A stretch of DNA of 64,000 bases. Source: Flavobacterium ammonificans. Its GTDB lineage: Bacteria; Bacteroidota; Bacteroidia; Flavobacteriales; Flavobacteriaceae. A program made the translations under genes and the position numbers. The stretch's first letter is position 1, and the number at the start of each line of letters is the position of its first letter. The stretch spans positions 1,674,001 through 1,738,000 of the forward strand of contig NZ_AP025183.1 in NCBI RefSeq assembly GCF_020885975.1, given 5' to 3'. Below the pieces are notes generated by a model, which had not been told where the DNA came from, made no database searches, and saw only the letters and a list, made by a program, of their open reading frames with translations. Shown here piece by piece: positions 24,597-33,222 of this stretch.

Positions 24597-24641
24597 AAGG
24601 TTTTGTTTTTACGGAAAGTAATTGCAAAACCTTATTTTTTT
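24597..24641 (+). terminator. Rho-independent terminator of glyA
   Basis: AAGGTTTTG (24597-24605) pairs with CAAAACCTT (24625-24633) and is followed by ATTTTTTT. The loop is 19 bases. Confidence 0.75.
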
Positions 24642-24687
24642 ACTCCTAAACTGAACTTGAAACCCTAAACTTGAAACAAAATTTTTT

Positions 24688-25281
24688 ATGTCCATACTGA
24701 GATTGAAATTGCCAACCGACCCAAGATGGGTAAATATTGTAGAAACAAATATTGAAGAAATTCTGACAGATCACGCTTGGTGCGAACAGAAAGCAGCTAC
24801 CAATGCGATTACAATAATTACACACAATTCGGAGCATCAAGATTTAGTTCAGGATTTATTGGCTTTGGCCAAAGAAGAAATCGACCATTTTGAACAAGTA
24901 CACAATATCATTATCAAACGCGGACTTAAATTAGGTCGCGAACGCAAAGACGATTATGTGAATGAGTTGTATTTGTACATGAAACGCAGCAATACTGGGA
25001 GTAGGGTTTCGGGATTGGTAGAACGTTTGTTGTTCTCTGCTATGATAGAGGCGAGAAGTTGTGAGCGTTTTAAAGTACTTTCTGAAAATATTGAAGACGA
25101 AGAATTAGCTACTTTTTATAGAAATTTGATGGAAAGTGAAGCGGGTCATTACACTACTTTTATTGGTTATGCTCGAAAATACGGAGAAGGAATCGATGTA
25201 GAAAAACGCTGGAGAGAATGGTTGGATTTTGAAGCCTCTATTATTTCCAACTATGGTAAAAACGAGACTATTCACGGATAA
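24688..25281 (+). CDS. miaE: tRNA-(ms2)io6A hydroxylase, MiaE family
   Basis: MiaE is a ferritin-like diiron monooxygenase that hydroxylates the isopentenyl side chain of (ms2)i6A at tRNA position 37. The 197-residue protein shows the diiron ligands spaced over four helices: Glu in DHAWCEQKAA, the ExxH pair in AKEEIDHFEQVH, Glu in MIEARSCERF and the second ExxH in LMESEAGHYTTF. It would depend on MiaA/MiaB products encoded elsewhere. It follows the glyA terminator, and the intergenic sequence contains a copy of the AAACTTGAAAC-type repeat. Confidence 0.92.
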   Translation: MSILRLKLPTDPRWVNIVETNIEEILTDHAWCEQKAATNAITIITHNSEHQDLVQDLLALAKEEIDHFEQVHNIIIKRGLKLGRERKDDYVNELYLYMKRSNTGSRVSGLVERLLFSAMIEARSCERFKVLSENIEDEELATFYRNLMESEAGHYTTFIGYARKYGEGIDVEKRWREWLDFEASIISNYGKNETIHG

Positions 25282-25347
25282 ATCAATATCAATATCAAAG
25301 TTCTTCAATATCAAAAATCAATTTCAATTTCAAATTTAAAAACACAA

Positions 25348-25917
25348 TTACTCCACAATGATATTGTGTTTATACAGCAATCCTTTTAAACCTTCTAAAG
25401 CGAAAGTGGCTTTTTTTATTTTGGTCTTTTCTGGGTCAATGGTGTAATTGTAGCTGGTTCTAAAATCGGCTTTTGTGGCGTTCGCTTTGTCAAACTCTGC
25501 GCGATACAAATCACAGTTATCAAATACTACTTCACATAAATCGGTTGCCATAAAATCAACGGCAATCAAACTACAGTTTTTAAACAGTGTTTCTTTTAGT
25601 TTTAGTGTATAAAATTTAGAGAAATCCAAGTTGCAACGGCTAAACGCTATTTCAAAAATCAATTTGTCGCACATGGCAAAATTAATGTCTTGCATTTTGC
25701 AGTTATTGAACTGTACGGTTCGTAAAGCAGTATGATTGAGTTTGGTGCTATTAAAATTGCAATTGGTAAACGTGCAGTCAATAAAGGTAACCCCAATGAA
25801 ATTACAAGCGGTAAAATCACAATTGATAAACTGACAGGATTCAAATTCTTTGAGATGCATTTCTTCCTCACCATAAGTGGTGTCTTGGTAAGTGATATCA
25901 AAGAAATAGGCTGTCAT
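25348..25917 (-). CDS. Pentapeptide-repeat protein
   Basis: The 189-residue protein is built almost wholly of pentapeptide repeats with the Phe/Cys-rich flavour A/C-(N/D)-F-x-x (for example FESCQFINCDFTACNF, residues 25-40, and VFDNCDLYRAEF), predicting a right-handed beta-helix. There is no signal peptide or membrane helix, so it is cytoplasmic. Some such proteins mimic DNA and protect gyrase (Qnr/MfpA), but Cys-rich repeats of this kind are widespread with no known role, and I do not assign one. A repeat cluster and a tRNA lie upstream of its start. Confidence 0.85.
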   Translation of the reverse strand: MTAYFFDITYQDTTYGEEEMHLKEFESCQFINCDFTACNFIGVTFIDCTFTNCNFNSTKLNHTALRTVQFNNCKMQDINFAMCDKLIFEIAFSRCNLDFSKFYTLKLKETLFKNCSLIAVDFMATDLCEVVFDNCDLYRAEFDKANATKADFRTSYNYTIDPEKTKIKKATFALEGLKGLLYKHNIIVE

Positions 25918-25940
25918 AATATGAAGGGATTTATATTTTA

Positions 25941-26172
25941 CTGGATTATATTTCCAGCAAAGCTCCGCTTTGAAAAAACAAAAAATCCAAAAACAATTTC
26001 AAGCAAGCTTGATTATTTTATAGACTGGATTATATTTTCAGCAAAGCTCCGCTTTGAAAATACAATTAAAATAAAAAAACGCTCAAGCTGTTTCTGGATT
26101 ACATATCCAGCAAAGCTCCGCTTTGAAAAAACAAAAAATCCAAAAACAATTTCAAGCAAGCTTGATTATTTT
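25941..26172. repeat. Three-copy hairpin repeat between the pentapeptide gene and tRNA-Arg
   Basis: Units begin CTGGATTATATTTCCAGCAA and continue into the palindrome CAAAGC-TCC-GCTTTG. Copies one (25941-26019) and three (26094-26172) are nearly identical over 79 bases and end in the palindrome TCAAGC-AA-GCTTGA. The middle copy (26025-26093) shares the start but diverges in its second half. A plus-strand open frame through this block encodes only repeat-derived sequence and is not a gene. Confidence 0.85.
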
Positions 26173-26194
26173 TGGATTGTTTTGTTTTTATTCG

Positions 26195-26268
26195 TGACCT
26201 CGACTGGATTCAAACCAGTAACCTTCTGAGCCGTAATCAGATGCGCTATTCAGTTGCGCCACGAGGCC
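26195..26268 (-). tRNA. tRNA-Arg (anticodon ACG)
   Basis: The minus strand folds as a 74-nt cloverleaf: acceptor GGCCTCG with CGAGGTC (one G-T pair), D-stem GCGC/GCGC, anticodon stem TCTGA/TCAGA with loop TTACGGC (anticodon ACG), variable AGGTT, and T-stem ACTGG/CCAGT with loop TTTGAAT. The discriminator base is A. CCA is not encoded (the next bases are CGA). It would decode CGN arginine codons after A34-to-inosine editing. Confidence 0.95.
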
Positions 26269-26363
26269 TTGTTGCGGGTGCAAATATAGCTAAAATTGAT
26301 AGATATCCAAATCGAAAATTAAAAAATAACGGCTTTTTTTGGACTACTACTGCTTTTTGGTAT

Positions 26364-26507
26364 TTATTTATCTAAGGCTCTACAAGTTACATAATAACGG
26401 TATCCTAACAATGCCATCTGCCACTTCTTTGCTTTGGTCACATCCAAGCGTTGTTTGGTTAAACTTGGTAACAGCACTTTATTAATTTTAGCTAAGACTT
26501 TGAACAT
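26364..26507 (-). CDS. Small basic protein, 47 residues, conserved-looking
   Basis: A minus-strand ATG at 26507 opens a 47-residue frame ending in TAA at 26364. It begins MFKVLAKINKVLLPSLTKQR, continues KKWQMALLGYRYYVTCRALD and ends in Lys. The protein is basic, with an amphipathic N-terminal helix and an aromatic 'GYRYYVT' segment. I recall very similar short proteins in other Flavobacteria, some misannotated as SsrA-binding protein, with no known function. It sits between tRNA-Arg and the terminator of the next minus-strand gene, so it must have its own promoter. Codon use looks like its neighbours. Confidence 0.7.
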   Translation of the reverse strand: MFKVLAKINKVLLPSLTKQRLDVTKAKKWQMALLGYRYYVTCRALDK

Positions 26508-26530
26508 TGCTTTTTTTTTGGTAAAAATAA

Positions 26531-26557
26531 AAAAGACCATCAATATAATGGTCTTTT
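26531..26557 (-). terminator. Terminator of the BlaR1-tail-like gene
   Basis: AAAAGACCAT/ATGGTCTTTT forms a perfect 10-bp stem with a 7-base loop, 5 bases after the stop of the minus-strand gene at 26563; a U-run is present on that strand. Confidence 0.85.
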
Positions 26558-26562
26558 TTAAT

Positions 26563-27465
26563 TTATTTCTTTTTTGATTTCGATTGGGTAGCTTTCTCTA
26601 AAGCGATACGGGCTTTTTCCAATTCTTCTTTTGCTTTGATCATTTCGTCTTTGGCTTTAGCTAATTCTGATTTTTCGTCAGCATCGGAATCTTCAGAATT
26701 AATCATTTTTTTGATTTTCTTTTTGAACTCTTTAACTCCATTTTCGTTTCGTAAATCAAATTCCCCTAATTCACTCAGGTCGGAATTATCAAATATATTG
26801 GGATTTTTTGGAGCATCTTTTTTAAAATTTTTTATTTCTTCTTCAGAATAATCTTCAGCACCAGAGATAACAATTCCATCTTCGATAATCAAATCTTTTT
26901 TGTTGGGTTTTTTAATAACTATTTTGGACTTTTTAATAGATTTTGGCGAATCGTTTTTGTCTGAGAAATTAAATCGGAAGTTCTCGTTTGATGGATTTCC
27001 TTCTTCATCATGGAATCCAAATTGTTTCAATACTTTTCCATTTGGCACCCCATTAAAGAAAAAATTATTCATTCCATTAGAATTGGTAGGTGTCCCAAAA
27101 CCAATTTCATTACCTGATTTGTAAAAGTTGATGGTCGAAATAGGAGATTGTTGGTTGAGTTTCAATTCGCCTTTGTTTCCCTTTTTATCTTCGTAACTTA
27201 CTTTTAAACTCGTAATTTCGTTTTTATCATTGCGTTTTACATCCGAATAGTTTATGGTAACGCCATATTCTTTAAGCGCTTTTACATCGTCATTCATTTC
27301 TGATTCAGGCGTGGTTTTGTTCCAAGTCATCACCACATCGTTATTTTCATTGTTGATTTCGATGAGTTCTCTTTTTTTCTGATTTTGTGCCAAAATAGAA
27401 ATAGAACCACCAATGATTAAGCTAAAAGATATAGCTAATGTTAAGTACTGTTTTTGGAAATTCAT
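26563..27465 (-). CDS. Exported protein related to the C-terminal region of BlaR1-like M56 proteins
   Basis: The 300-residue protein has an N-terminal signal peptide (LTLAISFSLIIGGSISILAQ, cleavage near residue 27). No known family covers it fully, but two parts resemble the M56 protein at 31179-33221. A region at about residues 48-115 (KTTPESEMNDDVKAL ... VKRNDKNEITSLKVSYEDKK) matches its extracytoplasmic domain (KTTDDKIKAI ... IKRNKVGEIIAIRLEFSSKK), and both end in a Lys/Glu/Ala coiled coil closing in SKSKKK or SKSKNKKK. It therefore looks like a free-standing version of the sensor tail, in the periplasm. It has its own promoter and terminator, so it is not in the blaI operon. Confidence 0.8.
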   Translation of the reverse strand: MNFQKQYLTLAISFSLIIGGSISILAQNQKKRELIEINNENNDVVMTWNKTTPESEMNDDVKALKEYGVTINYSDVKRNDKNEITSLKVSYEDKKGNKGELKLNQQSPISTINFYKSGNEIGFGTPTNSNGMNNFFFNGVPNGKVLKQFGFHDEEGNPSNENFRFNFSDKNDSPKSIKKSKIVIKKPNKKDLIIEDGIVISGAEDYSEEEIKNFKKDAPKNPNIFDNSDLSELGEFDLRNENGVKEFKKKIKKMINSEDSDADEKSELAKAKDEMIKAKEELEKARIALEKATQSKSKKK

Positions 27466-27509
27466 AGTAAAAAATAAATTAAAAGTTGTGATTTATGTTA
27501 TTAAACAAG

Positions 27510-27538
27510 CAAACCTATTAATTGATTTCTACACTCAA
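27510..27538 (-). promoter_or_regulatory. Candidate promoter of the BlaR1-tail-like gene
   Basis: Minus-strand TAGGTTTG (plus 27510-27517) with a TTG at plus 27536-27538, spacer 18 bases; 45 bases upstream of ATG 27465. The rest of the gap to 27764 holds no gene and no repeat that I could recognise. Confidence 0.55.
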
Positions 27539-27764
27539 AAACACCTTTACAAAAATTTAACGTAATTAACTTTTTGATAAGAAAACATTCTAAATTTAGA
27601 ACCTTTAATTAAACTCGTTGGGTATAATAAATTTTTTATGATAATTTCACGTCAGTTCGTGTGATTTTCAAAAAAAAATGTCCTTCTTCTTTGTACAGGA
27701 TGATAGAACAAGTTAAATTTCATTAATATTGGCTCTCGATATATTTTTTGTTCCATTTATTAAA

Positions 27765-27799
27765 CAAAAAAAACTCTCGTCTCTATGCGTAGGGAGACG
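27765..27799 (-). terminator. Terminator of the blaI-blaR1-GLPGLI-barrel operon
   Basis: On the minus strand CGTCTC pairs with GAGACG around a 10-base loop (plus 27778-27799) and is followed by AGAG and eight T residues. It lies just beyond the stop of the outer-membrane barrel gene. Confidence 0.8.
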
Positions 27800-27823
27800 T
27801 TATTAACAATTACACCCAAAGGG

Positions 27824-30433
27824 TTATTTTATATTAAAGCCAACCCCAAGTCCAATATAACCAGCTAACCTATTTATTACTTCTGTTGAAGTGAAGTTGT
27901 TTTTAGAAGTGAATTTTAGTACCTGAGCATTATTGATGTTGAGAATATTGTTTCCTTCAATCCAAAATTTCATTTTATTGGTTTTATAATTCAATTTAAA
28001 ACTTAGATTATAAAAATTGGTAGTTTCAATTTTTGAGATAAATTTTTCAAACGAATGATCTATAAAATAATTGAATTTATTTTTTAGATTCCCGTTGAAT
28101 GATAGAAATGGATTTACTTGAACGATTTTATCATGATTGTTAAACAAGGTCAAATTGTTGTTTTGTTGGCTGTAGTTCAAACCGAATTCATAATTGAACA
28201 ATTCATTTTTAAAGATACTTATCAATGATGTTCTTAGACTTGTGAATTCTGTTTTTTGAATATTAAATTGGGAGTTTATTTGATTATTAAAATTTGAATT
28301 GATATGATTTAGTGTCAATTTGAATTTGTTTTTAATCTTTGAAATACGGGTTTCGAAAGAGAATACATTATTCCAAGAATACTGATTTTCAGTATTGATT
28401 TGTTGTATTTGAATATAGTTTCCAGCGTTTGTAGTATTGTTTGATAGACGATTGCCAAATTGGGTGTACGATGAATTGGCCATAATTACAACTCCATTGT
28501 ATAAATCAAATTTGAAATAATTTACAGCATAAATGTTTTGAACCACTGGTTTTGAAAAATTAATAGTAGATCGAGTATAATAATTTCTGAAGTTTTCAAA
28601 AAATGGATTCTCATTTAAATTACTCGATGAGTAAAAGTCGATTGTTTTTGAAAAATTAGCCATTATATGGTGGATTTCACTGAAATTGTATTTCAACTGC
28701 AGCGTTGGCAAAATGAAGGAAGTATTTTCAGCTTCTGTCTTGAATTTAAGGAAGTAGTTACGCCATTCTGATTTGACCTTGTAATTTAATTTTCCTTGAT
28801 TTTTTTGGATAACTACATCAGAGGTAGCATAATTTGAATCAAAATTGATTTGATTTGAACTTATAGTATTCCTAGTATTGAAAGTTGAATTTTCAACAAT
28901 ATACCCTATGTTCCATTTGAAAATATGATTATGATGCTTTACTGTTAGTTTTGTGTAGAATCCATAATCATTATTTTTTTCTATTATGTCTTGGGAGATC
29001 TTGTTTCCGGTGTTGAACAGATCATAATTAGCATCGAGTCTTATGTCATTTTGATTTTTATTGAATTCTTGAAATAGATTAAATGACAGTAATTTATTTT
29101 TAGCAATTTTATTTATCCAACTGAGTTGGTGTCCAAATTTGAAATTTACTTTATCAAAGTATTCGTTTATACTATTTTGATTATTACTTATATTGTTTTC
29201 TAAATTAGTATAGGTATTGATGGTATTTGGGTCAAAAAGCAGGGTGTAATTGACAAGGGAGTTGTCGTTACTTTTGTAATCAATATTCAGTTTAGTTTGG
29301 TTATACAATAAATCGTTGTTGCTTGAAAAAAATTCTACAACATTGTTTGTAGAATTACTATCAAAGAAAGTCTTGAAGGTTCTTGAAATTTCATTGGTTT
29401 TCAGCCTTGAGACTATCGAAAAGCCATTCATTGACAGTTTGTTAGAGGACTGGAATGCAAAATCTAGGGCTAAGAACTCATTCGATTTACTATTTACATT
29501 ATTGTCGGATAATAAAAATTTTGGTATTTCATTGGTATCCAAAGAATTGGATTGTCCATCATTATTTCTAAGTTCTTGTCTGACACTTCTATTCATTGAA
29601 AAATATTCCTTCATTGAAATCGGCTGGTATCCTGTATTATTAACATTTAGTATAGCTGATAGATTAAGCTTTTGATTGAATTTGAATAAATTACTATTGG
29701 CTTGATAGCGCTTATCATGGGCTCCAAATACTTCTAGGTTTCCGGTAATTTTGCCTAAATATTCTTCTTTGATATTGATGTTTAAAGCTGTTTTATTACT
29801 GCCTTCCACGTCTTTAATGGCAGCAAAACTTTCGAAATTACTTAGTAAATCAATCCCTTTTAGCATCTCAGCATTAATATTTTCGGTTGCTATTTTATGA
29901 TTGTCACCAAACATTTTTTTACCGTTCACCAATAAGTCATTGATTACTTTACCTTGTGAAATTATCTTACCGTCCGGATTAATATCAATACCAGGAAGTT
30001 TTTTTAGAACATCAACTAATTTTTCTTCATTACCGGTAGTAAGTGCCTTGAGGTTATAGCTTAGGGTGTCTCCTTTTACTTTGGCGTAACTCAGTTTGTT
30101 TTGAACCGTAACCTCATTGAGGGTTTCTGTTTTTTCTACTAGACTAAGTACTATTTTATCTTTTAGATCTAAAGAATTCAGTTCCCAATTTTTGGATACA
30201 AAACTCATGTGAGTTACTTTCAAAAGACCATTTGCACTAGTAGTTGGGTTGTAGTTTATTTCAAAATATCCATTTTCATCGGTAGCAGTGTATTCGATAA
30301 CTTTATCCTTTAGAATCATTTGGACAGTTGCAAAAGGAACTTCGCCTCCAGTAGTATTGACTACTTTACCGATGATTGTTTTTTGACAGAAACAAAAGTT
30401 AGCAATGAAAAGGAAGGAGATAAGGATCTTCAT
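27824..30433 (-). CDS. TonB-receptor-like outer-membrane beta-barrel protein with carboxypeptidase-like N-domain
   Basis: The protein has 869 residues: a signal peptide (MKILISFLFIANFCFC), a carboxypeptidase-regulatory-like beta-sandwich (about residues 18-95: IIGKVVNTTGGEVPFATVQM ... GYFEINYNP), a plug-like domain (KLPGIDINPDGKIISQGKVI, about 145-165, then VNGKKMFGDN), and a long Asn/Tyr/Phe-rich barrel ending GYIGLGVGFNIK. This is the 'outer membrane beta-barrel family' common in Bacteroidota, related to SusC/TonB receptors but usually smaller. I see no certain TonB box. It is the last gene of the BlaI/BlaR1 operon, starting 3 bases after the GLPGLI gene, so its amount is probably controlled by BlaI. 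Cargo unknown. Confidence 0.88.
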   Translation of the reverse strand: MKILISFLFIANFCFCQKTIIGKVVNTTGGEVPFATVQMILKDKVIEYTATDENGYFEINYNPTTSANGLLKVTHMSFVSKNWELNSLDLKDKIVLSLVEKTETLNEVTVQNKLSYAKVKGDTLSYNLKALTTGNEEKLVDVLKKLPGIDINPDGKIISQGKVINDLLVNGKKMFGDNHKIATENINAEMLKGIDLLSNFESFAAIKDVEGSNKTALNINIKEEYLGKITGNLEVFGAHDKRYQANSNLFKFNQKLNLSAILNVNNTGYQPISMKEYFSMNRSVRQELRNNDGQSNSLDTNEIPKFLLSDNNVNSKSNEFLALDFAFQSSNKLSMNGFSIVSRLKTNEISRTFKTFFDSNSTNNVVEFFSSNNDLLYNQTKLNIDYKSNDNSLVNYTLLFDPNTINTYTNLENNISNNQNSINEYFDKVNFKFGHQLSWINKIAKNKLLSFNLFQEFNKNQNDIRLDANYDLFNTGNKISQDIIEKNNDYGFYTKLTVKHHNHIFKWNIGYIVENSTFNTRNTISSNQINFDSNYATSDVVIQKNQGKLNYKVKSEWRNYFLKFKTEAENTSFILPTLQLKYNFSEIHHIMANFSKTIDFYSSSNLNENPFFENFRNYYTRSTINFSKPVVQNIYAVNYFKFDLYNGVVIMANSSYTQFGNRLSNNTTNAGNYIQIQQINTENQYSWNNVFSFETRISKIKNKFKLTLNHINSNFNNQINSQFNIQKTEFTSLRTSLISIFKNELFNYEFGLNYSQQNNNLTLFNNHDKIVQVNPFLSFNGNLKNKFNYFIDHSFEKFISKIETTNFYNLSFKLNYKTNKMKFWIEGNNILNINNAQVLKFTSKNNFTSTEVINRLAGYIGLGVGFNIK

Positions 30434-30435
30434 GT

Positions 30436-31161
30436 TTAATTACGCAATGAATTGCCTACACCTCTTTTTAATTCATTGATTTTTTCTTCTACAATTTTTA
30501 GATATTCTGATTTGGATACTTTGGTTCCCTCTGTTGGTTTTTTAATATCAAGATTAGAGTTTGTTTCGGTAATTTTGATTGCATGGTATGTCTTTTTTTC
30601 GGCAATTAATTCCATAATAAGACCTGGTAAGCCATAAAAGTCTTTAGGACCGTCTTGTAATGCTACTTCATCTGTGAACCAAGCTGTAATTTCTTCATTG
30701 TTAATTGTCGCTACTGCATTCTTGCATTTGTAGTTTCCAATTGTTTTTTCCTCGCCAAGCAGCTTCCATTGTATTTTATTTAACTTATCGACTACCAGTA
30801 ATTCTTTGCCTAAAACATCTGCTTCATGAAGGTATTCTTTAGTTTTGAAGTTTTTATAAATCCCACCACCATTTTTACCAATTTCAATTTTTTTTGAACT
30901 TTGATTTTGAATATTTAAGTCTTCATTTTGAGCAATTTTTTCTTTCTCTTCAATGTATAATGATTCCCCATTTTTGTAGTATAAATAGAAAGTTGTGGCT
31001 TTAGATAGATAGGCGCTTACTCTTTTTCTAGTTTCAGGATCGGTTACATTCTTGAGTTGGTTGTTGATGTTGGCACGTTCTTCATATTCTATTTTATACG
31101 ATTGTGCAATGGTGAAATTAGAAATCATCATAATGCTGAGTAGGTTGAAAAGGTTCTTCAT
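30436..31161 (-). CDS. GLPGLI family protein
   Basis: The 241-residue exported protein is named after its signature FYGLPGLIMEL (about residues 180-190). It has a signal peptide (MKNLFNLLSIMMISNFTIAQS) and the conserved context GNYKCKNA and ITAWFTDEV of the family. GLPGLI proteins are Bacteroidota-specific, periplasmic, and often sit beside TonB-receptor-like barrels; their biochemical role is not known. Here it lies between blaR1 (17 bases upstream) and the barrel gene (2 bases downstream), consistent with a periplasmic partner of the barrel. Confidence 0.92.
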   Translation of the reverse strand: MKNLFNLLSIMMISNFTIAQSYKIEYEERANINNQLKNVTDPETRKRVSAYLSKATTFYLYYKNGESLYIEEKEKIAQNEDLNIQNQSSKKIEIGKNGGGIYKNFKTKEYLHEADVLGKELLVVDKLNKIQWKLLGEEKTIGNYKCKNAVATINNEEITAWFTDEVALQDGPKDFYGLPGLIMELIAEKKTYHAIKITETNSNLDIKKPTEGTKVSKSEYLKIVEEKINELKRGVGNSLRN

Positions 31162-31178
31162 AGTTACTGTTTATTGAT

Positions 31179-33221
31179 TTATTTCTTTTTGTTTTTAGAT
31201 TTTGATTTAGCTATTTCAAGTTTGGCTTTTTCCAATTCTATTTTGGCCTTTTCAATTTCAGTTTTTGCTTTTTCTAATTCGATTTTTGCTTTGATTAATT
31301 CGATTTTTGCTTCTTCTGTTCCTGAAACATATCTTACTTCTTTTAAGGAATTATCATTAATCGCTTTAGCGTTTTTATTCAGTATTTCAATGGATTTTTT
31401 ACCATTATTATTTTTGATTTGAATAGATTCAATTTCATTTTTATCTAATTTCTTTAACTCTTCGTAAGAAATTACTTTGTCATCGAGTAGGATTTCAGTA
31501 TCTTTATTTAGATCATTATAACTAGTTACTATCCTAATTTCTCCATTTGATTTTTCTTTCTTGACATCAACCGATTTTATTGTTTTAGGATTAATTTTAT
31601 CCATTTCGATTTTAGAAATCTCCTTATCATTAAGGTAAATTATTGTTTCAGGATTAATTGTAGACGGTGAATTACTTTTAATAGCGGTAATTTTTATATC
31701 ATTTTTTTCATCATCTTTAGAATCTAAGTATTTTGCAATAGCAATATTACTTTTCTCATTTGACTTGACAGTTTCAACCTCGAGGTAATATTTATTTTTA
31801 TCTGCTTTTTGATTGTATTTTTTTTCAAACTCCTGAGGTGTAATCTCTACCATATCACCTAAATCCTGATCCAATGACATTTTGAACTTTTGTGTAGAAC
31901 CTTTTATTTTTCCATTTATTATTAATACAACCTCTTTTCCATTTTTTACCATATTATCCAAACTCCAATAATTTTCAGTTGGATTATTGTTATCTTTTTT
32001 AATTTCAAAACTATCAACAACTGCACCATTGCTATTCTCTACAAATCTGCAATAAAAAGAATTGTCTTCATTTTCACTAATTAAAATTTCTATAGTCTTA
32101 ATAGGTTTGTCTCCTCTAACTTCTTTGATAATTTTTCTTTTGGAATTCTTTTTTGAAGAAAACTCTAAACGTATGGCTATGATTTCTCCGACTTTATTAC
32201 GTTTAATATTATTTATTTTTAAATTGTAATCCTCTGTATCAAAACTTTTCTGAATTGCTTTAATTTTATCATCTGTTGTTTTAGAAGTGATTAAATTATC
32301 TAATTCAACCTCGACAGAGTAACTAACAATTTTTGAATTATCTTTTACTTGAGCAATAGTTTCAATTTGAAATAATAACATAAAGCCAACTAATACTGGA
32401 ATAATGGTGGCGTACTTCCAAGCATTTCTTTTGTGAGATTGATTTGTGTGTAGCATAATAATTCTTTTTTTTATTAATGATTGATAAAAGGGATTGGTAA
32501 TACTTAATGATTGTTGATTAGCGACTACCTTTAGAAGTGTTTTTTGATATTCGTATTTACTTTCAATTTGTTCCAAAGAGTGATTGTCGGCAATGAATTC
32601 TAAATTTTGCAACATCGCTTTTCGGTACAACCAAATGATCGGATTAATCCAAAACAATGCGCAGAAAACTTTTGAGATTAATACATCAATGGAATGGAAC
32701 TGTTTGACGTGAATACGTTCGTGCGTTATAATGTGTTCGTATTCCTCTTTAGAAAAAAGAGTAGGATTAATAACTATGTACTTAAAGAAAGAAAATGGAT
32801 TTTCTGTCGAGTTAGAATAAATCAAAGTGAAATTGGTGTCTTTCTGTTTGTTCAATTTGATAATCTTATTAAAAAAAGAAGCAATTTCGATTCCTACTTT
32901 TAGTATAATAATTAGGGAAACCAACACATAAGCTGAGCTCAAAATTAGCGACCAATCTATAGGTTCTTCTGAAACAGTTCTAATTGTTGTATCGTCAACT
33001 AGTGGAACCACTTCGATGTATTTAGAAATCGGTTCTGGGTCAACCCAGACGAATTTAGTAAAAGTAATTAAAGGTAAAATAATTGACGTTACGAGTCCTG
33101 CTAACAAATACCAACGATTGCCAACGTAAAAAGTTTCTTTACGTAGGAATACCCAATACAATAAATAGAACGCTATGATGAGTCCATTTACTTTAGCAAA
33201 ATAGAGTAGGAAGTTTTCCAT
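31179..33221 (-). CDS. blaR1: BlaR1-like M56 membrane metallopeptidase with long C-terminal tail
   Basis: The 680-residue inner-membrane protein has helices at about residues 4-27, 36-60 and 90-112, then the M56 zinc site HERIH (about residue 168) with the downstream Glu in NLEFIADNH, and a last helix at about 272-290. M56/BlaR1 proteins relay an external signal by cleaving the repressor BlaI. The extracytoplasmic part is not a penicillin-binding domain: it is a Lys/Glu/Asn-rich region ending in a repeating coiled coil (ELEKAK units, about residues 640-672), so the ligand is unlikely to be a beta-lactam. A similar tail exists as a separate exported protein at 26563-27465. blaI ends 1 base upstream. 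Confidence 0.9.
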   Translation of the reverse strand: MENFLLYFAKVNGLIIAFYLLYWVFLRKETFYVGNRWYLLAGLVTSIILPLITFTKFVWVDPEPISKYIEVVPLVDDTTIRTVSEEPIDWSLILSSAYVLVSLIIILKVGIEIASFFNKIIKLNKQKDTNFTLIYSNSTENPFSFFKYIVINPTLFSKEEYEHIITHERIHVKQFHSIDVLISKVFCALFWINPIIWLYRKAMLQNLEFIADNHSLEQIESKYEYQKTLLKVVANQQSLSITNPFYQSLIKKRIIMLHTNQSHKRNAWKYATIIPVLVGFMLLFQIETIAQVKDNSKIVSYSVEVELDNLITSKTTDDKIKAIQKSFDTEDYNLKINNIKRNKVGEIIAIRLEFSSKKNSKRKIIKEVRGDKPIKTIEILISENEDNSFYCRFVENSNGAVVDSFEIKKDNNNPTENYWSLDNMVKNGKEVVLIINGKIKGSTQKFKMSLDQDLGDMVEITPQEFEKKYNQKADKNKYYLEVETVKSNEKSNIAIAKYLDSKDDEKNDIKITAIKSNSPSTINPETIIYLNDKEISKIEMDKINPKTIKSVDVKKEKSNGEIRIVTSYNDLNKDTEILLDDKVISYEELKKLDKNEIESIQIKNNNGKKSIEILNKNAKAINDNSLKEVRYVSGTEEAKIELIKAKIELEKAKTEIEKAKIELEKAKLEIAKSKSKNKKK

Positions 33222-33222
33222 A

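Noticed and set aside
25732..26229. Plus-strand open frame of 165 residues next to the pentapeptide gene
   Set aside because: It starts antisense inside the pentapeptide gene and runs through three repeat units into the tRNA; repeat-encoded, no protein-like conservation expected.
26172..26375. Plus-strand open frame across tRNA-Arg
   Set aside because: Antisense to the tRNA and the small 47-residue gene.
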